Assembly: GCF_964340395.1 (NCBI RefSeq)
Contig: NC_135570.1
Span: 14,441,322-14,505,321, forward strand
Length of the DNA: 64,000 nt
Origin: Glandiceps talaboti
Taxonomy: Eukaryota > Hemichordata > Enteropneusta > Spengelidae
Direction of reading: 5' to 3'
Shown here: piece by piece, positions 50,261 to 61,325 of the stretch
Numbering within the stretch: position 1 is the stretch's first letter
Layout: the number at the start of each line of letters is the position of its first letter
Notes under the pieces: model-generated
Seen by the model: the letters and a program-made list of their open reading frames with translations, nothing else
Databases searched by the model: none
Told to the model about the DNA's origin: nothing
Translations under genes and position numbers: made by a program

Positions 50261-50999
50261 ATGGTTATCAATACACGCGTTCCCGTAAATAGTTTGGAAT
50301 CACTAGTTGCGGCGTTCGAAGGAGAAAGTTCACAGTTCTTTGTAAGTGTATATAATCTCTTTTTTGGGTTGAAATTTAACACTTTATTTTTTTGTTAACT
50401 TAACTTTATTTTATTCTATTCACTACGTTACATGCTGAGTTGATTACTGTAGTTCTGTGAATCTATCTGATAATGAGGAACATAGGACAGATTTCAGAAT
50501 ATAACATTTCAACTTACGAATATAGAACGGGGTTCTTCATTTTCTTTGTATTAAAAAACAAATTTTAAGAAAGAAAAATGTAAGAATGAAATACTAACAA
50601 AAGTTTGCTTTTCAACTCCCAGTTCGTGAGCAATCCAAACTTTAAATACAAATGAACAAAAGTAGAGAGAAAATTATAACTTTATTTCAATTTATAAAAA
50701 AGAAAACAAAAGATTCATCTGAACAAAGTACTCAGTATATTCAACCTTACTATTTTCTATAACACGTGCGGACGTTTAAAAAAAAAAAATTTTGGTCTTA
50801 TTCTAGTCTTCATTTCGTTTCCGTTCGTTTTTACTTTCGTTTTATTTCATTTTTATGTATGTTGTTTTATTTGCTTTAAATCTAAATTCGTGGACTTATC
50901 TTGCAGGTCAACTATATCAAAAAGATAACCATGATAACCGCTGAGTCGCAGCCATTCAAGCAGAGCGTGATGCATCCGCGCGGTGGAGTGTACTGTTGA
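50261..50999 (+). CDS. Candidate 57-aa peptide gene, copy 2 (two exons)
   Basis: Exon 1 is 50261-50341 (27 codons, MVINTRVPVNSLESLV then AFEGESSQFF), donor GTAAGT. Exon 2 begins at the acceptor CTTATCTTGCAG, 50907, and reads VNYIKKITMITAESQPFK, QSVMHPRGGVYC, stop at 50997-50999. The exon-2 homology extends to a second donor (AAG|GTAAAT at 51046/51047), so a downstream non-coding or alternative exon is possible. A TATAAAA at 50213-50219 lies 42 bases before the ATG. Rich in Ser, Val and Lys; no signal peptide or known domain. This is the only one of three copies with start, splice sites and promoter all intact. It could equally be the 5' end of an unrecognised mobile or lineage-specific gene. 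Confidence 0.4.
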
Positions 51000-51118
51000 T
51001 GTACGGGCGACAACCGCCTGCATTGAGAGGTTTTTCAGTAAGAAAGGTAAATAATCAACAATCTCAATTCTATCTACAGTTTTACAATAAATGTATCAAT
51101 CACACACATGTCAACGGC

Positions 51119-51520
51119 AACTGCCTATCAACCAACGTAAATATACAGGGCACAAGTCACACCAGATAACAACAACACAAAACTATACTTTGGGCTAACA
51201 GAGAACACATTTAAACAACGATTCTCAAACCACAAACACACATATACTCATAAGAAGTTACAGTACAGCACAGACCTATCCAAACAAGTTTGGAATTTGA
51301 AGGAAAGGAACCAGCCATAATAAAATCAAGTGGGATATCATCACCCAAGCGGCTGCTTATACAAGTGAGACGAAACGTTGTAATCTCTGTTTAACTGAGA
51401 AACTTTGTATAATCAATGCTGAAAAGAGTATTGTTACTGAACAAAAAATCTGACCTGGTCTCGAAATGTCGCCATGAAGGCAAATACTCGCTCGCCAACT
51501 ATAGAAGTAAACCCCCGTAA
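51119..51520 (+). mobile_element. Decayed Penelope-like retroelement 3' end (GIY-YIG-type region)
   Basis: The translation shows, over three frames, YFGLTENTFKQRFSNHKH, STDLSKQVWNLKE, WDIITQAAAYTSETKRCN, LCLTEKLCIINAEKS and SDLVSKCRHEGKYSLANY. This order (R...H, LSK.VW.LK, W.I...A..Y, RCNLCL.EK, L.SKCRH..K..L) is the pattern I associate with the C-terminal endonuclease region of Penelope-like elements. Frameshifts and internal stops make it a dead fragment. The upstream reverse transcriptase is absent. The last about 70 bases are included in the downstream tandem duplication. Element class is from memory. Confidence 0.65.
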
Positions 51521-53105
51521 GGAATAGTTTAGCCCGACCATCGCAATATATACATACAAACATTAAGTGTATGTACCGAATTTGACAATCCCAATTTAGT
51601 TGTCCGAAGATCGCTCGAAACGTGAAACTCTGAGTAACGACTTAATAGATCCTTATTCTTTTGAATTAAGTCTAAACCACTAAGCAGCGTAAGCTATGTT
51701 TTCTTTAGGACAAGATGACGTCATCAATACAGCTGATGAAGTAGAAAGCCTATATGAAGAAGTCGAGTTTGAGACACAGAAACCTCAGAATCGGGGTCGA
51801 TGCCGTGGTTTCTGCGTAGACTGATCAGTGGACTGTGTTGTAAGTTTCTAACATTTTAACCATTAGAGAGAGACAGACAGAGAGACATACATACATACAT
51901 ACATCCAGACAGACATATATACCCCCGCCACACATACACACATTTGAGTATATTTCACATACCAATACAAAATACTGAAGCCAAGAAAAACAATATAGTC
52001 AATAGTCAAACAAATATAAATCAGACTTCCAGCTAAAAATTCAGACAGTGTATAGTAGTTTGTTGTATATAAGGAATGTCACACTTTTTGGATAGGGGTG
52101 TCAGGTATACTTACAATGCCCTTATATGTATCTCAGATAATTCTTGACATATTGTGATCATTTTATGTCAGGATAAAACAGCAATGTAATATGACATTTT
52201 TGTCAGCACTGAAAAGAATTGAAAGTTTTCCTAACCCAAAATGTGATAGGGTTGTAATGTTGACATGACAGAAGTTAATTAGATATGAATGCAAAAACAG
52301 AGAAAAACAATCAAGTTAAAAATGTTGATACAAATACTTTTTTTTTTAAATATTAAAAAAAAAAAATCTTTCCTCTATTTGCAGGTTGTCCGAGTAGTGG
52401 AGCAGAGCGAGTGAAGAGGGGTATAGGGTTTTGAACCAAATGGTTGGGTTTCTGCTGTTGGAAGATTGTTGACAAAGAAGCCAGGTGAAAACACATAAAT
52501 ACATTGAACACGTGGAGGATCGGAGGGGCCAATAGTATTGGAGATTACGGTGATTGCATGGGTGAGTGGATGGATAGGTGGGAGAGTGGATGGGCTTGGG
52601 AGAGAGCATTAGGGATATGGCTGGAGATGATAAGGTGTTACTTTGGTAGACCATAATAATGACATTCTTACATATCCATTAGGTGTATCCGTAGTGTGCC
52701 ATAGGTTCCCCTCGGCTTGTGGTACATTATGGTGTATTCTTTTGGGTGTAATTGTGTCACGTTGGTAAACCATTGTAACACCATATGTTAACTTACTGTG
52801 GTGTGCTACAGTGGCATCCTTATATCTGTTAGGTGTATTTGTGATGTACTATGCCCCCCCCCCCCCCCCCCAGCCTGTAGTACATCATGGTGGATCCTTA
52901 TTCTTATAGGGTGTTTAACATTACTGTAGTGCACCATGGTTCACACTCAAGCCAGGGTGGAAAGGTTTGGGGGTGGTGGGGGGAAGGTTGGGGCCAGCTG
53001 GGAAGACCAACCCGCAGCAATGGGGTACATCATTTGCCTGACACTGAGCAAAATCTACCTCTTGTCCTTGAAATCCAGACAGCAAGGTACTTCCATAAGC
53101 AGTAA
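51448..53105. repeat. 1.66-kb direct duplication, unit A
   Basis: Starts within the retroelement tail (TCTGACCTGGTCTCGAAATG) and runs to AGCAGTAAAT just before unit B. It matches unit B (53106-54719) nearly base for base, including C-runs, microsatellites and both candidate exons. Confidence 0.93.
51709..52434 (+). pseudogene. Two candidate exons in unit A, frameshifted
   Basis: The exon at 51709-51839 (acceptor TTTCTTTAG, donor GTAAGT) lacks 10 bases present in its unit B partner; the frame then reads a stop (GTAGACTGA) before the donor. The second exon, 52385-52434, is identical to that of unit B. The intact state is seen in unit B. If the intended frame is another one, both copies would stop early. 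Confidence 0.35.
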
Positions 53106-54719
53106 ATCTGATCTGGTCTCGATATGTCGCCATGAAGGCAAATACTCGCTCACTAACTATAGAAGTAAATCCCGTAAGGGATGGACCGTTTAGCCCGACC
53201 ATCGCAATATATACATACAAACATTAAGTGTATGTACCGATTTTGACAATCCCAATTTAGTTGTCCGAAGATCGCTCGAAGCGTGAAACTCTGAGTAACG
53301 ACTTATTAGTTCCTTATTCTTTTGAATTAAGTCTAAACCACTAAACTATGTTTTCTTTAGGACAAGATGACGTCATCAATACAGCTGATGAAGTAGAAAG
53401 CCCATGTGAAGAAGTCGAGTTCGAGACACAGAAACCTCAGAGTCCGGGTCGATGCCTTGGTTTAAGGATGCTTCTGCGTAGAATGATCAGTGGACTGTGT
53501 TGTAAGTTTCTAACATTTTAAGCATTAGAGTCAGGGCAACAGACAGAGAGATATACCACCCCCCCCCCCCCACACACACATTTGAGTATATTTCACATAC
53601 CAATACAAAATACTGAAGCCAAGAAAAACAATAGTCAATAAATACAAATTCAGACTTCCAGCTAAAGATTCAGACAGTGTAAATTTTACTGTATATAAGG
53701 AATGCCACACTTTTGGATAGGGGTGTCAGGTATACTTACAATGCCCTTATATGTATCTCAGATAATTCTTGACATATCGTGATCAGGATAAAACAGCAAT
53801 GTAATATGACATTTTTGTCAGCACTGAAAAGAATTGAAAGTTTTCCTAACCCAAAATGTGATATGGTTGTAATGTTGACATGACAGAAGTTAATTAGATA
53901 TGAATGCAAAAACAGAGAAAAACAATCAAGTTAAAAATGCTGATACAAATACTTTTTTTTTAAATATTAAAAAAAAATCTTTCCTCTATTTGCAGGTTGT
54001 CCGAGTAGTGGAGCAGAGCGAGTGAAGAGGGGTATAGGGTTTTGAACCAAATGGTTGGGTTTCTGCTGTTGGAAGATTGTTGACAAAGAAGCCAGTTGAA
54101 AACACATAAATACATTGAACACGTGGAGGATCGGAGGGGCCAATAGTACTGGAGATTACGGTGATTGCATGGGTGAGTGGATGGATAGGTGGGAGAGTGG
54201 ACGGGCTTGGGAGAGAGCATTAGGGATATGGCTGGAGATGATAAGGTGTTACTTTGGTAGACCATAATAATGACATTCTTACATATCCATTAGGTGTATC
54301 CGTAGTGTGCCATAGGTTCCCCTCGGCTTGTGTTGCATTATGGTGTATTCTTTTGGGTGTAATTGTGTCACATTGGTAAACCATTGTAACACCATATGTT
54401 AACATCGTGTTACTGTGGTGTGCTACAGTGGCATCCTTATATCTGTTAGGTGTATTTGTGATGTACTATGCCCCCCCCCCCCCCAGCCTGTAGTACATCA
54501 TGGTGGATCCTTATTCTTATAGGGTGTTTAACATTACTGTAGTGCACCATGGTTCACACTCAAGCCAGGGTGGAAAGGTTTGGGGGTGGTGGGGGGAAGG
54601 TTGGGGCCAGCTGGGAAGACCAACCCGCAGCAATGGGGTACATCATTTGCCTGACACTGAGCAAAATCTACCTATTGCACTTGAAATCCAGACACCAAGT
54701 TACTTCCATAAGCAGTAAA
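53106..54719. repeat. 1.61-kb direct duplication, unit B
   Basis: Second tandem copy (TCTGATCTGGTCTCGATATG onward). Similarity ends at CATAAGCAGTAAA, where the unit A/unit B junction also lies, as expected for a simple tandem duplication. The short polyC and (CA)n stretches vary between copies. Confidence 0.93.
53361..54045 (+). CDS. Two candidate 3' exons of an unrecognised small gene (unit B)
   Basis: Exon 53361-53501 (acceptor TTTTCTTTAG, donor GTAAGT) is open in the frame DDVINTADEVES...EEVEFETQKPQ...LRMLLRRMISGLC and needs a phase-1 entry. It joins in frame, phase 1, to 53996-54045 (acceptor TCTATTTGCAG), giving CPSSGAERVKRGIGF and a stop. The first part is acidic, followed by a basic, hydrophobic LLRRMISGLCC stretch. 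No upstream exon in the window has the needed phase: the short-peptide exons at 50261 and 50907 do not join it in frame. No family recognised. Conservation of both splice sites and frame in unit B is the only support. Confidence 0.3.
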
Positions 54720-55168
54720 GGGAAAGTGGAAGGTGGAGTTATTATAGGTGCGGGTATATATATAAACAGATCTTTCACACTGCAATTGCACATTGCCCAT
54801 AACTACCCAAAGACAAAAAAGGGAGTAAACTGCAAGGGAAAGGTTATTTGGCATATGGCAAGGGCTCATGCAAAAAGTATACACCGCAGATAATTTCTCC
54901 CATCATATTATATCGAGGTCTAACTTGTATAATTCGTGCCAGGCGCCATACCCATGGCAATATTATACTACCTGACTAGTTAGATGCCTCCAGGCCAATT
55001 GCATACTCCAGTAATTCTAACAGGCCAATAGAGACAAGCTAAAAAATCCTATATAGAGACAGATATAGAGATAAGAGAGTAGAAACCTTTCATTTACTTT
55101 GCTGTACTTTGTTCTGGTGTAGTCAACTTGACGAAACAAGTACTATAGTGAGCTGCACCTACAAGGTA

Positions 55169-55173
55169 ATTGT

Positions 55174-55208
<35 letters not shown>

Positions 55209-55209
55209 T
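55169..55209. repeat. (TCA)n microsatellite
   Basis: About 12 TCA/ATC units. Confidence 0.95.
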
Positions 55210-55567
55210 TGTTTCGGTCGGTAAATGTTGATTGTTGGCAAGAAAAATAACCGACGATTGCTCATCAACCTGTCTCTCTGATCCTATACTAGGATCATAT
55301 CCGTGACTCAGACTGACACCAGTGTGCCTGGAAACATGTGACTACCATGGACTACACCGTCCACCAAGTGTAACTATTCATCAAGTAACACTCACATTGA
55401 CTAACCTTCGCAGGGACGTCAAACCCTGAAGGGAGAGACTTGTAATCTCCCTGGTTACGAGGTGTACTTTTCTATGCCTTAGGTCACTTGTACAGTTCCA
55501 CCAGAGCTGGTATGTTCATGCGTGTTCCACGACCTCTGATAGTCTACCAAAAACCATAACGGTCTAC

Positions 55568-55928
55568 TCATTTTCTCTCTCTCCTTGGATACCTCTTGTG
55601 CCCGACGTTGTCATCCATATTTCTGACTACATGTGTATTTGCATTCTTACTCAGTGACGAAGGAACACTAACTTGACTAAGTGCAGATTCACCAACAGGA
55701 CTTTTGTCACAATCCACCGTCAGATCAAAGTGAGAACATTTCCCTTGTTCTGTGTCTAATTCCAGAACCATAAAAAGGGAAGTATTGGCGGGTGTAGAAT
55801 CCATTTCTCCTACACTACCTTCTCCGCCAAAAGAAACACTACCCCGAACAGTAGAGGTCAAAACACTACTTGCACTACTATCCCTAGCTAGTAGTGCTGA
55901 AAATATTATCAATGTCCACTTCACCCCC
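55568..55928 (-). CDS. Unrecognised minus-strand ORF/exon, about 118 codons
   Basis: Open from an acceptor-like TTTCTTTATTTAG (55929-55941, minus) through VKWTLIIFSALLARDSS, a Ser/Val-rich middle with GSVSFGGEGSVGEMDS and CSHFDLTVDCDKS, to HKRYPRRERK and a TGA at the left end. There is no ATG at the front: the apparent start is GTG, so I read it as a terminal exon, not a complete gene. The front segment is hydrophobic like a signal peptide or membrane end. The upstream minus strand holds the 236-base tandem repeat and a CpG-rich stretch at about 56940-57110 that could be a promoter. No family recognised. Confidence 0.3.
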
Positions 55929-56444
55929 TAAATAAAGAAAATGGAACTTTCTCCCTAGCGATCAACACCTTGTACCACGCTCGACAATACCATCAGGAGA
56001 CGTCAGAGGAGGCATAAATGACGTCATAACCCTGATCATGATCGAGACCTTCAGTGTGAACAGAATTCTTATTTTGAACAGATAATTCATTCTTACCAGC
56101 AGCATTAATCGGCATGCGGAAGAGATACTTCACTATCACCAAATTTTTCCATTTCATACAACACCTACACTCAATGTCTGCCTAGTAACAAGTCTATATA
56201 TAGCACTACAATGGAACAATATAAAATAGCACAAAGTTGTAAACAATGTTGCAAAACTTTGAATGGTGCAAAACTTGCAGTTTGTATAAATATCGATTTT
56301 TTTTAGAACACAGATGCAAGGCGACCGAATTTTACATTCCACTTGTAACAAATATCTGAAAACACTCCAAAAACCCTGAAGAAGGTGTAAAGTGTATAAA
56401 ATACTACACCACAATGCCCACGAAAACCCCCGCGAAAACCAATG

Positions 56445-56920
56445 TAAACGGTAGCGCAAACTGGCCTCCGATAACCGTGAATGTCTTGTTATGGGCCTTT
56501 CGTTTTAGACTGTGTGAGAGGCAGAACTCACACGTAAAACTGGGTCTACGTGTCGTCTGCACGAATGCACTGATTGCCGCCACACCAATCGTACGGAAAC
56601 GAAGAAACCAGAAAAAAACCTGGAATAACTCGATAAACCAACAATCTACCTCACAGAGGTGTACAAGGAAATATTTCGGTAAACGGTAGCGCAATTACGG
56701 ACTCCGATAACCGTGAATGTCTCGTTATGGTCCGTTCGTTTAGACCGTGTGAGAGGCAGAACTCACACGTATCATAAACTGGGTCTACGTGTCGTCTGCA
56801 CGAATGCACTGATTGCCGCCACACCAATCGTACGGAAACAAAGAAACCAGAAAAAAACTGGAATAACTCGATAAACCAACAATCTACCTGACAGAGGTGT
56901 ACGAGGAAATATTTCCGCAA
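56445..56920. repeat. 236-bp tandem duplication
   Basis: Two copies of the segment running from AACGGTAGCGCAA through CTGGGTCTACGTGTCGTCTG, CACGAATGCACTGATTGCCG and ATCTACCT(C/G)ACAGAGGTGTAC to AGGAAATATTTC. It is CpG-rich. The minus strand is open in both copies (CRR..., VDCWFIELFQVFFWF), but this openness is shared and short. Confidence 0.9.
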
Positions 56921-57373
56921 TGGAAGAAATTGGTTTTAACTGAAATAGAAGGAAAATAGAAGTAAGGAAGAGTTCACGAGCACAAGAAATCCGCTGTTCA
57001 CTGCACACCGACGACGTCTTCGATCAGACTCCCTAGGCCCTGGATCGACCACGGACGTCACGTCCCTGCCTGAACAGGAGGGGTGGTTGCCTATGGTTAC
57101 CAGACTCACGTGACAAAATCAAAACGTACCTCCCAGCAACTGACTTTTATGTCAATTTAGTGATATATGAGTCATTCTTGCATATGTATGTCATAGCATG
57201 CATCTTTGAAATGTTCAACAAAATATTTCGCATTTTCCATACTTTGATGATTTTCCGGGTTTATAATACGCCCTCTTGCGGTCAGACTATTACTCGTTCG
57301 TCCATTGTTACATGTATAACTTTCGACCAATCGAATTCCAATGAACAAACACGTGCATCATTCGATGTAGCCT

Positions 57374-58278
57374 TATAAAACACCACAAAGTGAAAAGTAT
57401 TATTCAAGAAGAAAACTACGCAAAGTGGTTGTTACTATGCGTACCACTGAATAGTTTGGAATTGCTAGTTTCAGCATTGGGCGGAGAAAGTTCTCAGGTT
57501 TTTGTAAGTAAATAATTTCTTTGTATAACACATTATGTTTTGTTTACGGATCAACTTTATTAATTCACTACGACTGTACTGAGTTGATTACTTTAGTTCT
57601 ATGAATCTATCTAATAATGAGGAACATGGTACAAATGTCGGAATATAACAATTCAACTAACGGCTGTTATGAATGTAGCATGGGCTCTCATTTTCTTTAA
57701 ATTGTATTTTTTTTTAAAAACCCCAAATTTTAAGATAGAAAAACAAGATGGATAATAGTAATAAAAAAGTTTGCTTTTCAAGTCCCAGTTCATGATCCAT
57801 CCAAACGTTAAATACACATTTTGTAAACATGAATTAGAAAACACAACATATAAATCAACGAAAGTAGAGAGAAAACGATGATAACTTTATTTGAAAAAAG
57901 GTAATTAATAAAAATGTAATAAAAGCATAGTCTGTGACGTTGAAGCTTATTTTCATTAGTGCTATACTTTGCACATACGGTTTTATTTTATTTTATTTTA
58001 TTTCGTTTCCTTTCGTTTCAAATCCTTTTTGTTTCTTTCCATTTTATTTTAGTTATTCTTTATTTTATTTATTTTGTATTATCGTTATTTCATTTTATTT
58101 AAATTCGTTGACTTATCTTGCAGAGTGACTTGAAAAGGAATGTTTTGATAAAAAAAAAGATAACCGCCCTGTCGCAGCAATTCAAACGGAGCTTGACGCA
58201 TCCGCGCGTGTGGGTGGTAGAATGTACTGTTATGTACGGATGACAGCCGCCATACGAGAGAATTTTTTCAGCAGGCCG
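57374..58278 (+). pseudogene. Three-copy short-peptide segment, copy 3 (start lost)
   Basis: TATAAAA at 57374-57380 is intact. The homologous ATG is GTG here and a small deletion shifts the frame, so the first exon (to the donor at 57503/57504) is not readable as in copies 1 and 2. The second exon, 58124-58278 (acceptor CTTATCTTGCAG, donor G|GTGAGG), keeps the longest version of the frame: SDLKRNVLIKKKITALSQ, QFKRSLTHPRVWVVE, stop after CTVMYG. The 5' flank CACAAAGTGAAAAG contains an AANNGAAA IRF-type core. Intron sequence matches copies 1 and 2. Confidence 0.45.
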
Positions 58279-58513
58279 GTGAGGGCGGAACGACACGACG
58301 TATCTTACAGTTTACAAACTATTTAGTTTGATTGTGTTTGAAACGATAAGAGAAAACAACGCATATCACAGTGGCTAAAAGGACAAAGGTACCTAATGTA
58401 AAATCAGTAAAAATATAAAACGTTGCAACAACATTGTTGTCATGGGATTTATCATACAATGCAACATCTAAATTGTCAATCGGTCGAATACCACTGGTAT
58501 TCCCTGCACAATT

Positions 58514-58740
58514 GATGTGGATGATGGAGACGATATTGGTAGTGGTGGTAGTGATGATGATGATGATGGTGGTGGTAGTGGTGGTCGTGCTAGTAGTGGT
58601 ATCAATGATATATATAGTGGTTGTGGTGGTAGTTGTTTTGGTATACGTAATAGTGGTGACTGTGATGATTTGGTGATAGTGATGGTAGTGATAGTGATGG
58701 TGGTGGTGGTGGTGGTCATAGTGGCGGTGATAGTAGTAGA
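58514..58740. repeat. Imperfect GTG/GAT/AGT trinucleotide repeat
   Basis: About 225 bases of degenerate GTGGTN and GATGAT triplets. Long ORFs in several frames are by-products. Confidence 0.93.
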
Positions 58741-58782
58741 TAGCAGGTGACGGATCATTTCGTCAAGTCGTCCCATTCAACT

Positions 58783-58875
58783 AGCCCTAATTTCAACTCG
58801 TCCCAATTTTCAACTGGCCCCAATTTCAACTCGTCCCAATTTTCAACTGGCCCCAATTTCGACTCGCCCAAATTT
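58783..58875. repeat. 25-35 bp tandem repeat, about 4 units
   Basis: Unit CAATTT(T)CAACT(C/G)G(T/C)CC, alternating CAACTCGTCCCAATTTT and CAACTGGCCCCAATTT. Confidence 0.9.
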
Positions 58876-59641
58876 CAGTGCATTGAATTTCTGGGCTGAT
58901 TGTTTGTTATACTTTGCACCACTGTAAAGGGTCTGGTTTTCCTACCAAAACAAGAGAGGGATATTAAACCAAACTGAAAAGTCAGTATATTGGATGTACA
59001 GTGTTTTTTTTACATCTTAGTATTGAAACGTCTTTTGTAACTAAAATACTTGCACACGTAAATCATATTGCAAAGATCTGTACATCACTTTACTACGTGA
59101 TTTTGAAAGAGTGGGAAGTGTTGAAAATGGGACAGACGAATTACTGAGTAGTAGTGGTGGTTGAGACTGTGGTATATATTTGTGTCTGTATGATGTGAGC
59201 AAACTCAAATGCATACTCCCATGGAAATCTTTATTGTGTAAGTACTTTTCTGCTGTCCGGGTGATGTGAAGTAGCTTTTTGAATTTGTTCATTTTTGGGA
59301 TTTGTTTTGTCTGAGGGGGGATCACCAGAAAGGGATAAAACGTAAGCTCAGAATTGTTTGGATAAATTAATGAGGTGTCCGGCTCCTAATGTTGTTGCTC
59401 CCACAATGCCTCTGGCCAGTATACAGCAAACCTACCCTAAGTCGGGTTTATGCACTTTAGCGATGTCACACGATCAGTGTAGAATTGCGATGCCTTTCCT
59501 GGGACCCGGAAGCAAAATAAAATATAGCAAAGATAGCACAGAAGTGTGCATTCATTAGTAAACACAGGCAGACATTGACAGCAGTAGGAATATGACAAAC
59601 ACAGACAGGTGGAAGCTTACTTTATGGTTAATTTCAAATGT

Positions 59642-59642
59642 A

Positions 59643-59690
<48 letters not shown>
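59642..59690. repeat. (CA)n microsatellite
   Basis: About 24 CA units followed by CAA/CGA triplets to about 59717. Confidence 0.96.
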
Positions 59691-59692
<2 letters not shown>

Positions 59693-59805
59693 CAACAACG
59701 ACGACGACGACAACAATATTAACGGTTAAACAAAGAAACCATGGGAATCATGCAGAAAATCTCCCCAGAATCGTCTCGTTTCGAGAGACCACTCCTTATG
59801 TAGAC

Positions 59806-60175
59806 AGACATCAGACCGTACGTACGTAGACGAACGGCACCTGTTACAAACAGGGAAAGCAAACAACTGAATTGGATTAACAACACTTGGCTCAACAAGT
59901 TGGAACAGCAGAGACTTGTATTACACACTATGGTTTGATAAGAACAGTTTTATGTCCTCTTTGCATGTATATGAAATGCCAGGCGAACTTCAAATTTGTC
60001 TGTGACCGTGAACTATTATGCAAAGAGGCCATAAAACTGTTCTTATCAAATGATGGAATGTAATACTTGTAGTGTTGTATTTTACAACATGCAGTCCCAA
60101 CAATTATCAATCCAATTCATTTGCTTACTTTCCCTGTTTGTAACAGGTTCCATTCGTCCATGGTCTGGTGTCTGG
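59806..60175. mobile_element. Foldback element, second copy of the 35317 family
   Basis: CATCAGACCGT ... CACCTGTTACAAACAGGGAA ... GGTTTGATAAGAACAGTTTT on the left is mirrored by AAACTGTTCTTATCAAATGA ... TTCCCTGTTTGTAACAGGT on the right, as at 35317-35690. Arms are more diverged. Confidence 0.88.
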
Positions 60176-60199
60176 GATTGTCATTAATTGTAATTAATG

Positions 60200-60345
60200 G
60201 CCAGGAATTGGGAAAGTGATAAAGTATAACCAGAAGGCCTTTTGTGATGTGGGAACTGAACCACAGAATTACAGGAAATGAATTTACCCTTGACCGAGTA
60301 AACTTGAAAAAACGTGGAATAGTGTTTGCGTCGCACGTATTGCTT
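60200..60345. repeat. Degenerate 140-bp repeat, copy 1
   Basis: Shares AGTATAACC(A/G)G, CTTTT.GATG, GAACCACA, GAAATGAA and CTTGAC with copies at 60545-60690 and about 61165-61325. Confidence 0.65.
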
Positions 60346-60544
60346 TTATCCACACTGAAGTTTCAGGTTTGAAACACTAAGTTTGAAAACCACCAAATGA
60401 AACTGATAATCGCATAAAAAATAGCTAACATATGTCAAAAAATTACGTATACGTAATACAAGCTTCTGATTTCTCCATATTTTTTCAGTAGATTATTTTA
60501 CTTATAGCTGCCACTATTATCAGGGGTTTATTTATTTAATTTGT

Positions 60545-60690
60545 AGGGGTACTGTGAGAGACAGTATAACCGGGAGGCTTTTTCGATGAAAGATTTGAAC
60601 CACAACTAAATATCACGAAATGAACTCGCCCTTGACGGAAATAATGTGAAAAGTGTGAAATGCTATTTGCGTTACACGTTTTGGTTTGAA
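60545..60690. repeat. Degenerate 140-bp repeat, copy 2
   Basis: Same order of blocks as copy 1, ending GCGTTACACGT against GCGTCGCACGT. Confidence 0.65.
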
Positions 60691-61164
60691 TTGTTTGCAA
60701 TATTACAATAATTATAGTACAGGATAGGTTTAAAATATATCCCGTGATAATACAAACAATTTGTCAAAATGACTTTAGTGGGGGCAATTTCAATACAGAA
60801 GTTATTATAGTTGACACAATCCCTAAAATCGACTATATTTCGAATTATTTCTTTTGACTTTTTAGAGGGAGGATGGCACAGGTCTCAACGGCCGGCCTCC
60901 TGCGAAAACTCGGAAGATAGCTCGTAATATTTTGAATATGTGATAACGTACGCGTGGACAGATGACACTAAGAGAATCTCAAACATGAACACCTAAAGAC
61001 AGAATAACAGGTGATTAGTGGGTATGGAATTACGTAAATAATTTATTCATACCCATGGTGCATTCGGATAAAGCTACTTTATATGGAAGGTTATTATTGT
61101 ACGGGGGGGGGATACCTGTCACGTGACGCACTCCGCCGTCAGAACATGTATAGTGCAGCTCATT

Positions 61165-61325
61165 CAAATCTTGTAGAGGTATTCTGAAGGAAATGCTATC
61201 TGCAAAGCTCTTTTGATGACAGGGAACTGAGCCACAACACACTACACTAATAAGGAAATGAATTTCTCCAATGACCTAATTACTTTTTAAGCGGTTCAAG
61301 TGCAAAATGTACTTACACACAAGGT
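61165..61325. repeat. Degenerate 140-bp repeat, copy 3
   Basis: Most diverged copy: CTCTTTTGATGACAGGGAAC, GAGCCACA, AAGGAAATGAATTT and ACTTACACAC keep the order of the other two. Confidence 0.5.

Noticed and set aside
52887-53193. Gly/Trp-rich plus-strand ORFs in the tandem duplication
   Set aside because: Frames run across low-complexity G-rich sequence and into the retroelement tail; the copy at 54500-54893 changes freely.
58434-58776. Val/Met- and Gly/Asp-rich ORFs
   Set aside because: Translations of the degenerate GTG/GAT repeat.
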